From positions 6,540,501-6,604,500 of the forward strand of contig OZ022502.1 in assembly GCA_963989385.1 (NCBI GenBank): a stretch of 64,000 nucleotides of DNA, written 5' to 3'. The notes beneath the pieces are model-generated. The model had not been told where the DNA came from, ran no database searches, and saw only the letters and a list, made by a program, of their open reading frames with translations. The translations under genes were made by a program, and so were the position numbers. The DNA comes from Ctena decussata (taxonomy: Eukaryota; Mollusca; Bivalvia; Lucinida; Lucinidae). Positions 40,501 to 46,500 of the stretch are shown one piece after another. Positions within the stretch are counted from its first letter, which is position 1. Every line of letters begins with the position of its first letter.

Positions 40501-43500
40501 GGATTTTGACATAACTTCACACAAATGTAGGGTATGACAGTATCTTGAGCAAGTAGTCTTGTGTGAGGGGATTTGTATTGCCTGCGATGCCTTGTTTTTG
40601 TTCATAAATTGGTCTCAGGTAAACACGTATATGCTATTCATGTGTATGTATAAATCAGTGTTAAAATTGTATTGTGATGCTGCTAGGAAGAAGAGGTCTT
40701 GGTATGTCTGGTATTGTGAGGTTGTTGTCTTGTCAATCTTATTGTTGTATGGTATTTTTTCTACTTAATTTGAATTCCCAGTGCTTTAGCAAATAGTATT
40801 CATGCAGATCAGACTGTTCCTGAAGGAGAAGTCTGGTCAGGCTCTAAGCTGTTTGCCATTTGACTGTGTTTTTTGTTGAAGAAGAAAAATCTTAGATGAG
40901 TATTGTAAAGTCAACCCTCTTTATAACAGCATTCATTACAACAGCAAAATTTTTCATAACATCATTTTGATATGCAGGTAAAGATTGTTTGTTCTAAAGA
41001 TGTATTCTTTATAACTGCAAATTCAGTTTAACAGCAAAATGTTCAGGAAGAAATGCCGTCGTTGTAAAGAGGGTCCACTGTAAGAGACAATTTTAAAATT
41101 TTCAGATATTTTTCAAATTTTTTGAAAATTTACCTGATCAGTGTTTGTAGGAAATTGAGGCTCTTGATAATGGACTGATTAAGGAAGGATTTATCTCAAT
41201 AGAAATACAGATAGTGGCCCTTGATTATGACTGCCTCACTTGGATGGTTCTAAAATGGGACCACAACCTGAAGAAATAAGAGAGATTATCTGGGGAGTAT
41301 CATGAAATGTTAGGGATACTTCCATTATCAAGAGCTCGAAGAAAGATATTTTAAGGATTGTGAGCTGTATATGAGTGTGCCAAGAAAAAGGCTTTAATAG
41401 TAATTTGGGGTGAAAATGGTTGTAATTGCATGTCAAAATTTTTATGTTTACTATGTATTTTATGATGATAGTACCACTGTGTTGTGACTGTACCAAGTGG
41501 TGTTGTTTACTATAAAGTCCTACAATGGGAGAAAGTAGATAAATAATCCACAATGTTAATTTTACTGATATTTTACTTTTCAATGCTAGCAGGGTTGTGA
41601 AGCTAGTAAGGGATGCTAACATTCTGTGAAGCACAAATTCTTCAAAATATTTTAGCAACAGCCACTAGTTTCATCTCTCAATGAATGATGAAAAGTAAAA
41701 TTTCAGTTGTTAAAGTTACACTGTATTTGCAATAGGTGCTTCATACTACAACTGGTATAATAAAAATATAAAAATTAATCAGTACTGATATTTTTGGCTC
41801 ATCTGTACGAATGTACAGGAAGAGATATTGCACTTACCCCACTGCCCCACCCCTCCCCACTTAGCTAAATGTTAAAGGTAAACGTTTAAGTTTTTGCGAG
41901 TTATTCTGTACATGAACAGGTCTTGTTTTACAGCTGTGTTTTGTCTTAAAAGTCAAACAGGCCTAGCCACAGCATGATGTCATTTGATCATTATGACAGT
42001 CAGTCAGATTGCTCAATTATTATGGTGCCTTTTTAATGATATGACAAAGCAAACAGGAAAACACTAAAGTTTTTTCTTCTTAGTACAACAGAGGTTGTGG
42101 GTTCGAAACTCGGTCTGGCCACATACTTTTGTTTCTCCTTCCGCTGATTCAAGAATGGCAGTTGTCATTTACTGGCAAAAGTATGTGCACTTAGTACTGG
42201 TTAACCGCTTAGGAGGTCTAAGCCTGCCCAGGAATAGTGTGGTTAGGTTAACTGACGTCCCGACATGACCATAGCTGTTTACCGTGGATGTTAAGCATCA
42301 AATCAATCAATCCCCTTAGTACAAATAACAGAAATTCAGGGAGGTATACCCATACATGTTAAGATGCATTTTCTACCAATGCTATAAATTGATCTGTTGT
42401 GTCTAGTGTATCAGTTCTCAGACAGTTTGTTGCTGTTTATGGAAGATAGGATATTTTTTCTGTGTTTTCGATTGGATTATCATGTAAAGGTTATTATCTG
42501 GTAGAGCAGACCAGAATGAATTATTAGGCAATAAAAAGAGCTTTTATCGTCGGTACAATGAGAAAATGAGATAGATTTGCGTAAAAGTAATAGAAGAAGT
42601 CATTTTTAGACAGTATTCTAAGAGATAGATTTGTGTAAAAGTAATATAAAAAGTCTTTTTAGACATCATGCTTAGACGTAAACAGCTAGGAGTACAGCAT
42701 TTAAAGTTGCAGACAAAATAGGGACATCACCAGAAATAAAATGTTTACCAAATAACGGTTATAGCTAGATTGTATAAACTGTGACACCTTCATGTCAGAT
42801 TATGTCTCACAGCCCTGGGATTGGGGAAGGGGAGGGTAGGAGATAGGGGTGGGGTGGGCGGGTCTCACAGATTTTATTTTTCATGTACATAGAATAGTTG
42901 TTAGGAATTCACATAAGCCTAAAGTTTGAATATTATTTGTTACTATCAGATGCTGGCCATGAATTAAACAGTTAATCTTACATTTTTAACATATGCTGTA
43001 TGAAACCATCGACTTTCTCTTCAGGGAAGCCAGTTGTATTGATTGAAAATACCCCTGTTTAATTTTTATTGATTTTCTTTATTTTCAGAGAGTCCTGTTT
43101 TCATTAGGTGGCTCCTTTCTGTTTTACGCCAATCATTTTAAAGTGTACAGTTCATTTTGTGCAAGTCACTCCAGATCTCAGAAAATATTAAATCCAGGTG
43201 AGTATATAGACAGGACAGCCTTCTAGTTTAAATACATTTCATACATTCCATATTAGGATACCTGCCATTTTTACACGGGTTAGAAAATTTCTTCTTGCAC
43301 ACCAGATAGAAAATGCTATTCTTTTCACCTGGGATAGAAAATCTTATCTTACCCTGGTGTTCTGACCCAGGACCGGAAAAAAATCACGAGCTGTCAATGC
43401 ATTGGTTGTATAGGAGCTCTCGTACCTGCGTCGTCAAGTGAAGTTGGCATTTTAGATGATGACGTCACGAAGACGGTAAAAATGACGTGAGTTTATGCAC

Positions 43501-46500
43501 GCCAGTCATTTACATAAAGAGCCAAATGGCGGTCGTTGAAACGGCGCCTTCCTTTAAATCAAATTGAAACCTCTCAAGCACTAGAATCACGCATCTTAAC
43601 AAGTTCTGAAGTTAAAACAAAATGTGTCATGGGTTTGAGGTGTAGATAGAAAAATCGTCACTTGGGATCACTGTTTGGCATCACTCGGCAAGCCTCCATT
43701 AGGATACCTGCCATTTTCACATTCCATATTAGGATACATGGGTTAGAAAATTTCATACATTCCATATTAGGATACATGGGTTAGAAAATTTCATACATTC
43801 CGTATTAGGATACATGGGTTAGAAAATTTCATACATTCCATATTAGGATACATGGGTTAGAAAATTTCATACATTCCATATTAGGATACATGGGTTAGAA
43901 AATTTCATACATTCCATATTAGGATACATGGGTTAGAAAATTTCATACATTCCATATTAGAATACCTGCCATTGTCACATGGGTTAGAAATTCTTATTTT
44001 TCCCTCCTTGTCTTACCATGAGGTAGTATAAAAAGATGTCTTACCATGAGGTAGTATAAAAAGATGTCTTACCATGAGGTATTATAAAAAGATGTCTTAC
44101 CATGAGGTAGTTCAAAAAGATGTCTTACCATGAGGTAGTACAAAAAGATGTCTTACCATGAGGTAGTACAAAAAGATGTCTTACCATGAGGTACCATGAG
44201 GTAGTACAAAAAGATGTCTTACCATGAGGTACCATGAGGTAGTACAAAAAGATGTCTTGCCATGAGGTAGTACAAAAAGATGTCTTACCATGAGGTAGTA
44301 CAAAAAGATGTCTTACCATGAGGTAGTACAAAAAGATGTCTTACCATGAGGTAGTACAAAAAGATGAAGAAGAAGAAAAACATCTCAAACAGTCAATGAG
44401 ATAGCTTAACTGTCTCATTGGTTGTACAATGGCATCAGGGAGACTCCATGCCAATGATTTCAGTATATGTCAAGTTGAACGTCAGGCTTCAAGCTGAACG
44501 CCAGGCTTCTTTCAGAATAATAAGAAACCTGTTCTAGGGTTAAATTCAAATGCCCTTAATACCATATATGCAAGATAAAGAATCTAACATGGTGTAGATT
44601 GAAACATTCACCTTTGGAATCATTGTCTGGCTTCATTATTCAGCAAGCCTTTTGATGCCAAATATTGACACTGTCTACAGATTTTCTATCAACACCTCAC
44701 ACCCATTAGAGGTTTTAATGTTAGCTGAAAGAGAGGTAGCAAGTTCAATAAAAATGGCAAATATTGTTATATTTCTGAAGACAGTACAATGCCATATCAC
44801 AGGCCTCAGTATGAAACAAAATTGGCAAACAAAATATGAACAAGATTACACAATATATGATAAACATCAATGATAAACTTCTGATAGCACTGTAATTACC
44901 AAAAGATGAACTTTCCTTGTTATTCCCGCACCTGCCAAAGGCAGGAGTGGGGCATACTGTTTTTCTTTTCAAAATAGTTTGAAGACTGAAATTGTACCAG
45001 AAGTATATAGCACTTCTAATGAGTTGCCATGATATTTGTTTTAAGAAGAAAGCTAAGAAATAATGTTGCAAAATTATCATATGAAGGACAGTCTTCTTCA
45101 TTTAGAGCTGCATTTTGCATCTCACATTTAATCATTATTGATTTGGTATTACAGATACTATAAATGAGAAGTTAAAGGAGTTCCTGATAGCTAGAAATCC
45201 TAAACATCAACACTCGGCTACCCTCGACTCATATCTCATCAAGCCTATACAAAGAATACTCAAGTATCCCTTACTTCTACAACAGTTGTGTAACCTCACA
45301 GATAATGACACAGATGAACATCACCATCTCTCAGGTAGGTCAGGGCATAGTTATTTGACTTTTTCGAGATGTGTGGGAGTACACTACCATGGTTTTCTGC
45401 CAGTTTTACAATAGGCTGAAACAATTTTTAGTCTCATTTTCTTCCTGGAGGATATGAAGCCCTCCCAAAAGGTCTACTCTGAAAGGAAAGAATTTGCTCC
45501 GGGTGGAGCAAGAATTTGCTCCAGGAGGAGCAAATTCTTTCCTTAAGAGTTAACCTCCACTCAGAAAGAAAGCAAAAATAAAAATGGCAGATTTGCATCC
45601 CCTGAACATGTATCCATTCTCCTTAATTCTGCATGATCAAAATGTAAGGATGAACTGAGCATCATGGTTTTACATAGGTCCCATATAAGCTTGTGTATTT
45701 ACCAGAAGACAGGTTTTCTTATAAGGCAGCTTCAAAATGGTTATATGCTGTCAGGGGAAGCGACTGTTTCATTTTCATTAGTTGCATCCTTTTTAATGGG
45801 AAACAGTGCTAAAAGAATAGAATTTGCTCCTCAAGGTGGAGCACATTCTTTAAGAGTTGTTCCTATCTTGATCTTTTCACCCAGGGAAGCAAACAGAAAA
45901 ATAGAAAAATTGCTTCCCGTTGTATGGTGAAACATTTTCTATAAAGACATAAATGATTCTCTTCACATTAACTTGCCGTTTGGTGTGAATAAGGTAGAGA
46001 AAGCTAGCTTTGTAGAGATTCCTTATGTCTGTAGCTTTTAGGACTTTTTACCAAGCCAGGTGGTCTTAAATAAAGGCAGGATCATAATTTTCACCACTCT
46101 TTTCTTACCCATTGTTTCATTCAATACATAGTTTTCATTTAACATCATTTTCATTTTACATTTTTTTCATTTAAAACTTCAAAACTTGATCAGACTGCTA
46201 GTATATTTTTATTCTAGGCCTCCAAGTATAGCAAAATTATTTAGGAGAAAAAAGGTTTTTTTTGTTGTTTGTTAGTAAAGTTTTTTTTGTTTTTTTTTGG
46301 TGTCTAATGCTCCACAAAAACAGTTGTTGTGGGCTCAGTTGTTGTAGTTGTCATAGAATTGCTGTGATAATGGACATCAGAAGCTCTCCTTGGAATGGCT
46401 TCCAGGTTGTCTGTTAAGAGGAAAAAAGAAATGATTTTCAGCTTTAATCCCAAACATGTTTTCTCTCATGACTTCCCCAATATTTTCACAGAGGCTAGGA

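Noticed and set aside
38151..40558. CRISPR-like array
   Set aside because: 145-bp units are contiguous without unique spacers, in a eukaryotic intron; a tandem satellite-type core.
41236..41658. 140-codon open frame on the - strand in intron 14
   Set aside because: Composition is Leu/Ile/Ser-rich as expected from AT-rich DNA; no domain, no splice context and no similarity recognised.
44125..44331. Open frame of repeated [18 protein letters not shown] units
   Set aside because: It is the translation of the 28-bp minisatellite with its 10-bp gains; not a gene.
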